The notes beneath the pieces were generated by a model. The model saw only the letters and a program-made list of their open reading frames with translations. It searched no databases and was not told the origin of the DNA. Shown piece after piece: positions 48,039-61,700 of a stretch of 64,000 nucleotides of DNA (positions within the stretch are counted from its first letter, which is position 1; each line of letters starts with the position of its first letter). The stretch is from Paramyrothecium sp. XJ0827 (lineage: Eukaryota > Ascomycota > Sordariomycetes > Hypocreales > Stachybotryaceae). Location: positions 4,526,001-4,590,000 of the forward strand of contig JAJFPB010000001.1 of the NCBI GenBank assembly GCA_020881915.1, written 5' to 3'. The position numbers were made by a program, and so were the translations under genes.

Positions 48039-49541
48039 TCAGGAACGAAGGTCCCGGGGAATCTTGGCATCCCACCAGTCAGTCCATTTGACCACCTTAT
48101 CGCCCAGCCTTGCTTCTTCTGCTGCAAACACCATTGCATGGCTCCTGATGACTTCCTCTAGCGTGCAGCCGATGAATTCGTTCTGAGCTCTCTCGGCATC
48201 CCACCCGGAATTCTTGACTTTGTCGCAAGCAGAGACAAATTGGCGGGTGAGGCCCAGATCACCGCCACCATGATGTGTGTCTTCGGTACGCGGATAAAAC
48301 GTCTTCTGCTCACCTGTGGTGAAGTCTTCAACCGTAATTTGGGTCGAGTCGGCGTAGATCTCGCCTTTGTCGCCATAAATATTGGAGTATCTTTGACAGA
48401 TTTTTGTGGTCTGAGCAACCATGTGGAACGTCGCTCGCTTAGCGGGTTGTGTAGATTCCGGCCAGGTGATGGTGACAAACTGCTCATCGCAGACATCATT
48501 GTCTGCCTCGAAAACACAGCGTCCGAACCAATTGCGGGCGCTGATGTCGGCTTCTGCCGTGGAGCTATCGTAATCTTCTCGCAGAGCTTCTTCGAGTCTC
48601 TGTTGTCTTGTCTCTGTTGTAGTAAAGTCTTCAATGTCATGAACCACCACGTTGACTGGCCAGTCCGTGTTACCCCTACCTAAGCCATTCAACTTTGAGC
48701 CAAGGTAGACATTCTTTGCTGAATATTTGCATCCCGAATCGCCCAAGGGACATTGCATACAATTCGTAGCTGAACCAGCTGCCGCGGGCTTGCGACTCCT
48801 TTTGAAAAACGCCAGGCCACCAGTGGAGGAGATGGTCGACGGAAGATGTGGCTGGCCTTGACCGGCCTTTTCGGGAGAACAAAGCAGCCATAAAAGAAGG
48901 TCGATGTCGTGACAGCTCTTGGTCAGTAGAGACGGACCCGTCGTCTTGCTATTTCTCCAGTTCCCTCTTACGTACGAATGAGTGAAGTGCCACCAGCCGA
49001 CGGGCTCCGTATGCACAATGCTACTGACATCTCCAATGATACGGTCCTCGACAACCAACTTTCGTAGCAGCATGTTATGGGGACTGTATCTCAGGACGTG
49101 ACCGACAGAGAACACCTTGGAGCTCTGCCAGGGGAGCAAGGCTTTGTACATGGCCATGCAGTCTTCGAGCGAGCATGCCAACGGTTTCTCGCACATGATA
49201 TGCAGGCCAAGCGGGGCAAGGCCGACAAGGACCTCTCGGTGCATCTCGTCAAGAACACAGATGAAGACGCCGTCGACGCCGTCGGGCACGTCCTCCTCTC
49301 CGTCAGCGACCCTTTGTCGACGATCTTGCTCGTACGCTAAGAACTCGGTCCAATCGCGGAAGGACTGGCCATGATGCGGGCCATTATCACCCCAGATATG
49401 CTTCTTACCAAGTGTCTCGCGTTTGTACTGAATAGGTTCCGCGACCGCAGCAACAACGCCATCAGTGGCAATAGTTATGGCGTCGGCGTAGCGTTGTCCT
49501 CGCGAGCCTGCACCAATGATCAAGAATCTAGCAGGCGTCAT
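48039..49541 (-). CDS. Gfo/Idh/MocA-type NAD(P)-dependent oxidoreductase, 500 aa
   Basis: A single exon of 500 residues. The N-terminal Rossmann fold has RFLIIGAGSRGQRYAD (GxGxxG at residues 10-15) and the conserved EKP at 118-120 in HIMCEKPLACS. The C-terminal alpha/beta domain contains TKSCHDIDLLLWL, with the usual HD pair. A cysteine set C261, C264 and C271 (CMQCPLGDSGC) followed by KYSAKNVYL is probably a structural metal site; I recall the same motif in this subgroup. Members oxidise or reduce sugars, inositols or related polyols; the substrate here is unknown. It overlaps no neighbour and is convergent with the surface-protein gene. Confidence 0.88.
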   Translation of the reverse strand: MTPARFLIIGAGSRGQRYADAITIATDGVVAAVAEPIQYKRETLGKKHIWGDNGPHHGQSFRDWTEFLAYEQDRRQRVADGEEDVPDGVDGVFICVLDEMHREVLVGLAPLGLHIMCEKPLACSLEDCMAMYKALLPWQSSKVFSVGHVLRYSPHNMLLRKLVVEDRIIGDVSSIVHTEPVGWWHFTHSYVRGNWRNSKTTGPSLLTKSCHDIDLLLWLLCSPEKAGQGQPHLPSTISSTGGLAFFKRSRKPAAAGSATNCMQCPLGDSGCKYSAKNVYLGSKLNGLGRGNTDWPVNVVVHDIEDFTTTETRQQRLEEALREDYDSSTAEADISARNWFGRCVFEADNDVCDEQFVTITWPESTQPAKRATFHMVAQTTKICQRYSNIYGDKGEIYADSTQITVEDFTTGEQKTFYPRTEDTHHGGGDLGLTRQFVSACDKVKNSGWDAERAQNEFIGCTLEEVIRSHAMVFAAEEARLGDKVVKWTDWWDAKIPRDLRS

Positions 49542-50301
49542 TGTGCCGCGTTCGTAGGAAATGTGAGGTAGTCAAGAGACTTCAGACATGCAAGGCCACA
49601 GACGGCCACGATCCTGATTAATGTGGTTGTAGATGAGAAGCCTGAAAGTGCCACGCAGGAGTGAGGCACCTTATGCGACAACCGTATCCTCTTGCCTGTA
49701 AAGAAAGGCACCTGCACCTGCATGGCACCAATGCCCGAGAACCGCCTCTGCCAATCATGTTTCAGGGATTACCTACGCGGGAGGGAGGGGTGTTTTGACA
49801 GTCCTTAAACAGGGCATCTAACTTGAAATAGTTTTGAATGGGCTTTAGAACCTCCTTCAGAGCTTAAGATTACTGTTAAAATCCTCTAAAAGTACTTCGA
49901 TCGTCCTGTCAAGAAATACGGCCCGTGCGAGGCGTGTTAAAAAAGGCCCCCCTACCGCATAGGTACTCTCCAGGTGTGATGAAGGTACTTCCTTCGTAAT
50001 TCAAGCGAAGTGTCTCGGGGCCTCAGTATAGAGGAGGGGTACCTAGATACCCAAGAACCAACGTACTTTGCCTCAATTAGGGCATTCGAATGAAGGTAAA
50101 GTAGGCCTGCCTACTTCCACCTACCTTACCTGTACAGTGGCAGGTATCGAGTACTGTTCCTCTGACCAACACGCTGCCGAACCTTGATTTGAGCCCAGGA
50201 CAGTTCTGCATAACCTCACACCGTCTTCTGTTACCGAGTCTCGTGGTTCCAACCGTTACTTGCTACCAACCAGAACAAAGTAAACCTCACGTTACTGCAA
50301 C
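49542..50301. other. Divergent spacer with TACCT-rich motifs
   Basis: The promoter of the oxidoreductase and that of REX2 share about 760 bases. TACCT-rich sequence is concentrated at 49960-50145 (for example CTACTTCCACCTACCTTACC). No gene is supported. Confidence 0.45.
50020..50145. repeat. TACCT/AGGTA-rich block upstream of REX2
   Basis: Several copies of TACCT and its reverse complement, including GGGGTACCTAGATACC and CCTACCTTACCTGTACAG. It ends about 160 bases before the REX2 start codon. The block resembles the larger one at 19590-19800. Confidence 0.6.
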
Positions 50302-51026
50302 ATGTCGGAAGAACAAGGAAAGCCCAGGAGGAAAACTGCAAGCGACGATCCTCTCGTATGGATAGACTGCGAGGTGCGTTGACTTGCATCCCACATCTCG
50401 GCATGATTCGTCGTCACAGAGCACCCCTCACTCACATAGTACTCCCGTGATACGGCAAACAGATGACGGGTCTGAATCCCGACACCGAGGAGATCCTTGA
50501 AATTTATTGCATCCTTACAACGGGAAACCTCGAGCTCCTTGATGAGGAGGGCTACCACGCCGTGGTTCACTGGCCACGGTCCAGGCTCGACCAGATGGAT
50601 GAGTGGTGTACAAATACCCACGGCAACTCTGGACTCACCGCCGCCGTCCTGGCATCGAAAACAACACCGGAAGAGGCCGCCGAAGGGCTCTACAACTATG
50701 TAACAAAGCATATCCCCGAACAGCGCCGGGCCTTGCTGGCTGGAAACAGTGTGCATGCCGACCGGGCGTTTCTCAGGAGAGAACCCTATGGCAAGGTGAT
50801 GGATCACCTGCACCACCGCATTCTTGACGTCAGCACCATCAAGGAGGCAGCGCGACGGTGGTGTCCGCCGAAGATTGCGGGCAAGGTCCCCACGAAGAAA
50901 GGCTCACACAAGGCCAAGGACGACATCTTGGAGAGCATTGAGGAGGCTCGATACTACAGGGACAAGATATTTGGGCTCACTTTCCCGAATGCGAGTGCCA
51001 CGGGCGGTGCTGGCAAGTCGGCATGA
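50302..51026 (+). CDS. REX2: Oligoribonuclease REX2 (DEDDh 3'-5' exonuclease)
   Basis: Two exons (50302-50373 and 50463-51026) give 211 residues. The catalytic DEDDh set is visible: D22 and E24 in VWIDCEMTGL, the HADRAF aspartate, ILDVSTIKE and the H-x4-D pair in HKAKDDI. The GNSVHADRAFL motif is the standard oligoribonuclease signature, and the length matches the family. The enzyme removes residual short oligoribonucleotides, and in fungi acts in mitochondria and/or the cytosol. The N-terminus is short and basic with few acids until residue 15, so a mitochondrial signal is possible but not strong. The intron falls immediately after the second catalytic acid (E24). Confidence 0.9.
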
Positions 51027-51843
51027 GCCTGTTGACCAGACAATGGCCTGGGCAAAAGTAATTTTTCTGAAAAGAAATATAAAAAGTAAAGAAGTAATGC
51101 AGAACGAACATGGCCAGAACACTTGCGCTTGAGTCTTATCGCACCACTACATTTCTTCAATATTTGGTCCAATTTATTGGGTCCGGCTAGACGGCGGATG
51201 TCCTGAGAGGAAATTAAACAATAATCAAAGTACAATTTCCACACGAAGCCACCCTTCCACAGGGGTCTGAGCGTCGATGACAACATGGGAGCAATCTCGG
51301 TTTTTGGGCACCAGTGCTCAAAGAAGATCCCTGTGCATGGCAACAGGAGGCTGCACCAATGGTGGTAGCTGGCTGCATGGCTTGGTGGTTGTGGTTGCAT
51401 TAGTGACAATCACCGCCCATGATGTAAATAACGAGGCAGGCCAGGAACCAATATCCCACGTACTATTGACGCACGTTGCCCGCTCGTCGCTACACAGAGC
51501 GAGCTCCATCCTGGGTACTTTGCCCCCGTGCATCGATACCAAGATTGAGCTTCATCCACACTGTACCCAGCTGAAGCCTAGTCCGTTGATGAGTCCGTCT
51601 GAATACGGCCAAGAAACTGTGTGGGAAGCTAAACCTAGGTACCTTGTCTTGCCATAGCTACCCCTCCATGAAGCTGAGCTCCCCACCTCTGTGTCCGATT
51701 TCACTCGACATTTATCGTCAGAGGGTTCCTCCTTTTCTATCCTTCCTTCTTCAACACCATCTGAGAAAAGGTCGCATCTCTCTTCTCCTCATTGTGTCCC
51801 GAACCCTGAGAGTAGAACCAAATCTTGCTTATAGATAAGCACC
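51027..51843. promoter_or_regulatory. Spacer between REX2 and phosphoglucomutase
   Basis: About 820 bases in which short frames are unconvincing. A TACCT/AGGTACC motif lies at 51636-51645, roughly 200 bases upstream of the phosphoglucomutase ATG, and a pyrimidine-rich stretch precedes it. Confidence 0.4.
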
Positions 51844-53774
<1,931 letters not shown>

Positions 53775-54268
53775 ATCGGTAGAACGATGCTTTCTGGGCC
53801 AAAAAAATGACAAAAGGGGATGATACTGTCAATTTAAGGAGTGTCGTGAGTAACGTAGTACATGAATAATATCAGCGCTTCCACAATTTGCTCAATTCAG
53901 ACTGCGATTCCTTCCATCATAAAATTATTCTTACCATAACCGGGAGCGACATTCAAGCTCACCATGACCCCTTCGGCCTACAATCTTGGGCAAGCTCAAC
54001 TTCCACTTTCATAATGAGACTGAGTGAGATTAAAACGAGCTCTTCGAACAACTTGGTAGAAGAGGATTAGTAAAATTTGGGTATCATGCAATCTGCTTTT
54101 CGGCATAAGATCATTTTAGTAAATTCGTGAAGTCGTGTATCATAATACGATCGAGCGTCGATCACATATTTTTGTGCTGGGTGTACCTGGATTGTCTGCA
54201 CGAGCGAGGGACGGTCAACCACGTGCCAAACTACTTAACCCGAGAAGCAGTATTTAATGGCACGGCCA
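53775..54268. other. Convergent spacer, phosphoglucomutase and ten-exon orphan
   Basis: About 490 bases between converging stop codons, AT-rich around 53840-54150. No gene is seen. Confidence 0.4.
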
Positions 54269-56189
54269 TCATTGAGAGTCAGGGGACTCGTCGTCAGTAG
54301 GCGGAGTAAAAACATCTCTGAATCGTTGAGATGCTGCACGTCAAGGTTCATCAGTACTGTCAAACCCATGGACGCAGGGTTTTGCGAGTGCACTCACCTT
54401 CTTCGCTTACAAAGTAAATTTCAAATGCCCCAGAAGAGCCGCGGCGTTGGTTCTGTGGTTGATACTTCTGGCAGAAAACGTACAGTTGGACGTCGGCTAG
54501 CCGAACCTTGTGACGGCTCACTCGTTTGATCCACGTTGTGGAGGTGCACTGGTGCGTCACTGCCACGATCAAATCAGAGAAAGAATAAATCCTCGAGTTG
54601 CTGATAGACATACCAAATGCCGTCCACACCGGGCACTGGCGAAGGTCTCCATCCCAAATAGCAGCATGTAGCCGGTAGCCTCCGGTCAATCGGTCCTCAT
54701 ACACAATGAGGGAGTGTCTAAACCCATCATCAAGGATGCGTCTGAAATTATCACCACCAAATTAGCCAGGCTTTTGCACGCAGGAAATCGGGGACAGGTG
54801 CTCCTTACGCTTGAAATAGCTTGCGTTCACCCTTGAGGTGATACTCGTCAAGGCCAACCTGTAGCGTCAAAGGGTTGAAGGATTTGAGTGACAAGAATGT
54901 ACAGTACATTAGGACAAGCTCTGGGCCACTGTTAGCTGGGGCGAATTCGGTAATTATGATCATACGAAGGATGACAGTTACCTTCCCATGTCATGAAATA
55001 TAAGACAGCCCATAGCTTGGAGCAGTTTTCTGTCTTGCTCCATCTTTTGAGCCGTAAGCAACTGCTATCGCGATCGATACAAAGCTCGTGTGCCCCATGT
55101 CGGGAGTACCATGGCCCTCCCATGTGAAAGGTGCGAAGCAGGAAGTATGGGCATCGATCTTTACCATCTAGGTACACAATCAATGAGATCTTGTCATCGT
55201 TGAACGAACTAACATCTAGAGTCAGCTTCGAAACCGATGTGAAGTGTGAGAGAATAGGAGACCCACCGTCGAAACAAGATCTGTGAATCCGTGGGAATGT
55301 GTAGATGTCCCCAAGGTCGATGAGGCCCAAAAGACTTTGACCTGGGCCATTGTCAGCTTTGACAGTAAGGATGCACAGATCAGGAAACCAACATGTGTTG
55401 ATGCTTGAAGGCTGTTCGAGAGGGCAAGGGAAGCGAGAAGATTTGCTCCGCCCAATGCGATGTCTGCGGATAGTAATTGTGAGCGAGAAATACTGGCAGT
55501 CAACGGATTTGGCATACCGGACTGATCTCTGGGGCCGACAAGGCTTCGTATCGAACCAGCGGGCCGACCGGTACTGGTGGTGGTGCTGCCTCTCCTTAGC
55601 ATATGACAAAAGATTCAGATTTTTACCGACGTACGGATTGCTTGGGCGTCACGAAGCTGTGTAATTTGCAATCGAATGATTTCTAACTGATTTAGATCGA
55701 AATTGGGCGATCTTTGTTCGTGTCAGCACTGCTTGTTAGTGTATACGGGAATGCATACCTTGTCAGTAATTCCTTCAGTGAGCCGAGGAACTGATTGTAG
55801 AGTAAAAAGCGTTGTGGAAGTAGAAGACCGCCTGCTTCCTTGGTCAAGACATGATACATCTTCCTCCATCGGTTCTGCTTAGACAGCTTTGTATCTTCAT
55901 AGTGAGATGTGATATCGCGTAAAGAACGAGACAGGCTCGGTAGGACGATGTTGAGGTGGTTCAACACCACCGGCACCCGATCCTGGTGAACTTGTGATAG
56001 GTCCGCCAACTCGCGAAGGATGTGGGTTGTTGTGCGGAGCTCCTCGATTGTCATATCAAGGTGAGGATGGCCAGCTTTTGAGAGGGCGCTTTTTAGCCCT
56101 TCCAGGCGGAACCATACTATCTCGGCCCGCTCCGCTTCATGACAGCACCCTGTAAGCAGGTGAACCTCTACTTGTCCAGGTTGCTCCAT
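54269..56189 (-). CDS. Fungal orphan, ten exons, 479 aa (model)
   Basis: I assembled ten exons on the minus strand: 56189-55759, 55711-55635, 55594-55518, 55463-55389, 55341-55263, 55215-54982, 54920-54809, 54741-54614, 54559-54398 and 54333-54269. They sum to 479 codons plus stop. Recognisable blocks include MEQPGQVEVHLLTGCC, RSPNFDLNQLEIIRLQITQL, PVPVGPLVRYEALSAPEI, HWAEQIFSLPLPSRTAF, CPYFLLRTFHMGGPWYS and LHAAIWDGDLRQCPVWTAF. The end includes VTHQCTSTTWIKRVS and VQLYVFCQKYQPQNQRRG. The pattern matches an ascomycete family I remember but cannot name; there is no transmembrane helix, signal peptide or catalytic motif. Junctions of exons 1/2 and 2/3 use AAG acceptors; junctions 4/5 and 5/6 use weak donors, so exact edges there are uncertain. 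Confidence 0.65.
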
Positions 56190-58311
56190 TTTGAAAGGAG
56201 TGTTTGTAGGCGTCGAGGGGCCCTAAAAGCCCATCATGAACAAATGGCGGTGCTGTTTGTGGGTGATGTCGAGCCACAGCGCGACGGCTTTGACGGCTCC
56301 TTCCGGCCGGTACCTGACCCAGTAGAAACCACAGCGCCCGTGTCTGTCCGTCAACACCGGAATGCAAAACTCGGTGCTGGTCTTTGTTCGACGAGTTGCG
56401 TATGTGTTCTAGTAGAGAATTCAAGATGCCTTTAGCCAAGCAAGTATTGCGGAGGCGATGCTGGCGGGCTCCACGAAAGGGGAAGGATAAATAGGCCCGT
56501 TGGTGGAGGGAGAAATGGCCAAAAAACGAGAGGGCTCGGTGGGCGATTACAAGCCATTATCGGGAACCGCGGTGCCGCCGGAGGGGTCTGGGAGAAGAGC
56601 CGCACATGGTCTCACCAATGGTCCCCCGGACCAGCTTGGGCAGCCACGGAGGCCAGCTTCCTGTTTGCTGCATGCAACTCTGCCGCCTCCGCTCTGTGGT
56701 ACATGCTGTAGTGGCGACGGGGCAGACCAGGTGGTTCGGGGGTTTGTCAAAAGGTGGCCAGATGGTGCGTCGCATGGTTAACCTTCTCGAGCAAGTCTGC
56801 AGACTAGCTGGGACGGGATGCTTGAGGGGAGCCGACCTCATTCGTCGGCACTTGTTTGTTCCATCTGGTACTCGCATCAGCGGCAACAGCTCACAGACTG
56901 CCACGAAAGCAAGCGCCTGCGTATATGACGCCAATCGATGCAGCTTGGTGCTAGGAGGCCCAACCTAGGGCCGCTTTTGGGCCAGACGTGCATGATCCGA
57001 TGCCGATGAGATTGGCTACTGGGCGGCTCCCAGACACGGAATCGTAACCCTTGTACTCGGTCCAGGTCGCGGTGTCCACTGCGCATAACAGAACATGGAA
57101 GGCCGAGACGGAAAAAAAGAAAAAATATTATTGAGCCGTTTGATCCATTGTCGAGGGGAGTCGTGGTCGCGCCTCGAAGGTAACCATTGTGTCTTCAACT
57201 TATTTGATGGATGAGCCCACCCTGCTGCGTTGGCAATGCAGAAGTGCACGAAACATCGTCATGCAAGTGGGATATCGAGAGTACCGTAAGCCGTGGCGCC
57301 GTTACCATGGACAAGATCTAGACCTCAAGGTTGATGCCCCAGCTAGTGGTAGAAAGTGTCATCTGTCGGACTGCATTACGAGTTCTTGGATGTATGTGAA
57401 AGGAAAGAAAAGGGAGTGGCTCTGATAATTGTCGAGAACACCGAAGTTGATCAGGTACCATGTGAGGTAAGGCAAGGTACCTCAAGTATGGCAGGTTAAG
57501 GTAATGCGTTGCTTAGTACTGGCAAAGTACCTTCGAGGAGGTAATCATGCAGGATGATTGGGGACTAAAGAGCCGTTCTTCCCTTACACTGGGTGCGGCT
57601 GTTGTCACATGCCAATGAAAAGAGGCGTCAGTCTCGTCGTTACATGAAAGACCAAAAGTGAAATGTAGTGTAACACGGCTCAATGCGAACACCATTAGAT
57701 CAGCGTTAAGCGTTCCCTCAGTTTTCCCAACCGTGCACGAGCTGGTGCATCTTGGTTGTCCTAATATAAGTATGACTTACCTCATCAGCCAAGATGGCAG
57801 CAGCTCACAGGTTCCGCCTTATGTCCATGGGAGAACTGAAGCTAAGTGCACCAAGACAGTGTGCGCCAGTCAGTACAGCTTTGCTTCGGAGTGCAAGCAT
57901 CGGCATCGCGGACATACAGTCTCGGCCATTCAGAGTCGAATGGCATCACTTCAAATTTATCGTCACACAAAAATGAGGATCGAGTTACTTGTACAAGTTC
58001 TTATTCGTTGTCGCGTGCCTGTGGTCAGGAACTATCATCCGAGTATCAAAATGAACAACCGATTAGGTCGAGCCTGGAGCTCTCCACCGGCCTTCATGAC
58101 GTTGTCGCGAGACCGAGTTCCTTGGAGTTCCGGCACCAATGTAAAGCAAAGCACGCATCCCTTCCGGTGCCATCATACAATCCCGCCCCGCCCAAGATAC
58201 AGAAATGGAAAAAGGTAATGAGCCATGCTGACGATTGCTTCAATACCAACCGGCGCCCAGGAGTAAACAGCCGCCTTTAACACCATCGCGGCTCCTCGTA
58301 ATTCATGAAAC
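56190..58311. other. 2.1-kb spacer between orphan and NHP6
   Basis: Only scattered short frames and a TACCT-rich patch at about 57453-57520 (GGTACC, AGGTAAGGCAAGGTACC, GGTTAAGG). No gene is supported. Confidence 0.4.
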
Positions 58312-58728
58312 TTAAGAGGACTCCTCCTCCTCAGCATCGGCCTAAGAGGGCTTGTTAATACCGAGGTTGCTTGCCATCAAGGGACCGAGTATCCTTACGT
58401 TGTAAGCTTGCTTCTCATCCTCATAGCGCTTCTTATCAGCAGCAGCCTTGGCCTCATAGGGGGCACGCTGCTTGTCGTTCAGGGCCTTCCATCGCTCACC
58501 GAGGAGCTTGCCGACCTGACCGAAGCTGATACCAGGGTTCTCCTCACGAACGTTCTCACGCTGCTCGTTGGCGAAGAACATATAGGCAGAGAGACCACGC
58601 TTGGGAGCGTTGGGGTCTGCGTTACGTTAGACTCGTACCAAGTGATGAGATGCAGCTAACGACTTACCCTTCTTGGCACGCTTCTTCTCGACCTTACCAC
58701 CACGCTTGCTTGCTGCGGCCTTAGGCAT
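58312..58728 (-). CDS. NHP6: NHP6-like non-histone chromosomal HMG-box protein
   Basis: Three exons (58728-58668, 58616-58399, 58341-58312, minus strand) give 102 residues. After a basic N-terminus ([20 protein letters not shown]) comes one HMG box: [40 protein letters not shown] and [17 protein letters not shown]. The acidic tail is [12 protein letters not shown]6 bends DNA in the minor groove and works with the FACT complex on nucleosomes and at promoters. The single-box length is diagnostic. Alternative use of the third exon would only change the acidic tail. Confidence 0.96.
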
Positions 58729-61700
58729 TTTGATTTGTGGATGACTACCAAAAGGGTTAACATTTGACTGTTGATGTGCATTGAATCATGGCTGCGGTGA
58801 AATGAAGAGTTTTCAGGGTGACATGAGTGAGGCGCGTAGGGTGCGGTAGGGAGTTCCGTTGACAGCTGATCGGTGCAAATCAAACGGGCCAGGCGCATGT
58901 GCAATTGCAATCACCCATCGGCTCGAAACACGGTCGGAAGCTTGAAATAAGCTGTACGAACCGTGTCTACACAACTGGAACACGTTTGTGAAGCCAGCCG
59001 GGTGCGGAGCGTTTGTCACGATTGAACAGCGCAAGATGCCTCCTGCTTTGCAAGCTGCGGAAATGCGCGGCTCCGAGGCAGAGCTAGAGCGTGTAATGCA
59101 GACAGCAGATGGAGAGGCCGAAGGTAAGGCAGTGGTGCGAACCAAAGCATACACCTCGATTCAGACAGAATCTGAAGCCAAAACGACCAAAAAAAATGAG
59201 GCTTAATGAATGCAAAGCTCGGTCAAAGCAACTGGGCTCGAGTGTGCAGGGAATGGCGACGATGGTGCAGGTGACTTGTGTTTGGCGGCAATGTGTGGTG
59301 AATGCAGAGGTACTCACCAAAAGTCGCGTGTTTGCGTGTATTGCGAAGTGGACGCGGAGTCGGTTTGTATGGGAGGATTTTTAGGTGGGAGAATTGTATG
59401 GGAGAATTTGTATGGGAGAGGAAGAGGGAGAGGGAGACTGTATGGGCGGCTGGGAGGAGGGCCCAGCCTTTTTACTATGGGGAGTGATTGTGCGTGGAGG
59501 AACGCGGGCCTGCCACACTGTTTTGCGCCTGTACTGGGGCCGTCTGGCAGCTTGCTCCTGCTTATTCGACGAGGTACCCCGCGCCCCTGCCACTTGCGGC
59601 CAAAGACCAGGTACCTCGTTCCAGGCGCGAAGGGGGGGGACAAAGGGGGGAGAAAATAAAAATGGGCGCGGCCTCCGCTACTGCTACCACCGCTGGTGTG
59701 GGCTGGTGCTGAATGCTGGTCGGGCGGCCTGGGTTGATAGTGAAGGTGCTCAGTGTGTACATTACGGCGCCTGGGGGCAGCGTGCCGCCCTGCTAATGGT
59801 GGGCGCGAGAGCAAAGTAACTATCGTATGACATGCACAGCTAAGGAGTACCTGCATTTTGTGGGAGGGCCTAGCAAAATCGCCGTCTCTGCCTTCCCTCG
59901 CCGGCATGGGTGGAGGTAGGCAGCGCGTATTGCAGTAAGCCGTCTCTGCTGTTTTTGTACGGTACTGTACAGGTACAAGACGCGCGCCATCCATCGCGCC
60001 GAGCCAGAGTCCAAGCGGCTTGTACCGCGGCGCGCAAAGCAGCGTTCGCACTGTGTACTTGGGGCTTCTCTTGCCCCTTGAGTTGCTTTACTCACATCAC
60101 TGTCACAGCCGTACCCCCTTCTGCCCGCCTTTTCGCTGCCACAGTCCTTCAATCACCTGCGGCCGCGAGCCATTGTGCTCAATACCCGCACCCTCTGCCC
60201 GACGGCCACACCTGGCAATCCCCTAGCGGGCAGGCCATGTACTCTGCGCTGCCCTGCTCAAACGCTGAGGTACCTGCTGTAGCTGGCTCCTGTGCGCCAC
60301 AACAGCCGGTTGGGGAGAAGCGTCGACACTCCCCCGGCAGCCATCACTCTGCCGACGAGACAGCTTCCCACACATCATTCCTCAATCACACCCAACACCC
60401 TGCGCATTCATATTACTGTACATAGGAGGATCCAGTGTCCGCAAGGGTACTGGTATCTCCCTTAGATTGTGCATCTGAACTGGGTGCTCCTAGGTTGTGC
60501 CCGTGGGTTCTGGCATTCCCCGGTGGCGGGACCATTTCTTGATGCCGCACATACATGAGGTACACCATTTGCTAGAGGCCTATGGCTACCATATACGTCG
60601 CATGCTCCACGAATTAACAATCCACAAATATCAAAAGGATCACGGCTGCTGCTCCGTACTACATACTCGGTTCGAATTCAAATTTATTACCGATGTGTGC
60701 CATGCAATCCTTGAATCACTGTATCGAGGCTGCTAATAAGCCTTGCATGTTGGGTCATCGACGCCCGCTGGACGACTTCGATACCTAAGGTAGATGGGCC
60801 TCTATTAATAATTCAGAGAGAGCTTGCCTCAGACAGTTTCTGTGCCCCCGTACCGCTACTCTCGAGACCCAGTTTCGCTGCAAGGCACCCCTTCTTCCTT
60901 TCTCTCGCCTGCCGGTCTTGCTCTGATGCATGACATTCTTTCGAAGCCTAGACACCCGTGTTGCACACGGTCTTTGGCCGCTAGGCTTGGCCCGACTTCC
61001 ACTTAGACCTGCTGACAGTTTTTCGGACAAGCGCAGGGCAACATGATATGTGAGGGGGCGGGCTGTACGTGCCGTGCCCAGACCACCCTCGACCTAAACA
61101 CTGCAAGCTCAGGCTGGACAATACTTTACTCCCAATTTATTTTTTTTGGCGTGGTCGATCAGTTGCACAAACAATAAGCACGGCAGAAGCATCATGGATC
61201 TCTGGTATTCGGGGTGGCCAACAGCTTCGCGCCCAACCTCGGTTAGGTACCTCGAAAATGCATGACGAAGGGTACCGTCATGCACTGTCTCCTCGGACCA
61301 GACACATGCCCACCAAGTACTTTTAGCTCCAACCCTTGCAACATGGATGGGGCTTGTTTGCAGGCACTTTCCTCTCCTTCCGGCCTCCCTCCTGGCACCG
61401 CCTCTAACCTAGTAGCTTAAGCGCGGCCATGGGTGCCATACTGAGCAGCTAGCTCTGCGTAACCTTCTTCGTAATACTGACTTCTTGGGATCAGCAGCAT
61501 TGCGGGACAATGAGGTAGGTACCTGAAGGGCTATGGTTTATGTCTCATTCACGTGATACAAGCACAAAAAAGAAGAAAGAAAAGAGGTTGGGAGAAGATA
61601 TGAAGATTTGAAGCCGGTGATTTATATTCACCTTGATTTGGGAGCAGATGAAAAAAGATAACCCACGACACCTGTGTACGCTGTACGCATGTGCTGGGAC

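Noticed and set aside
59314..60051. 245-codon minus-strand open frame with Pro/Arg/Ser-rich sequence
   Set aside because: It lies in low-complexity DNA, overlaps further open frames on both strands, and has no motif. A translated artefact is more likely.
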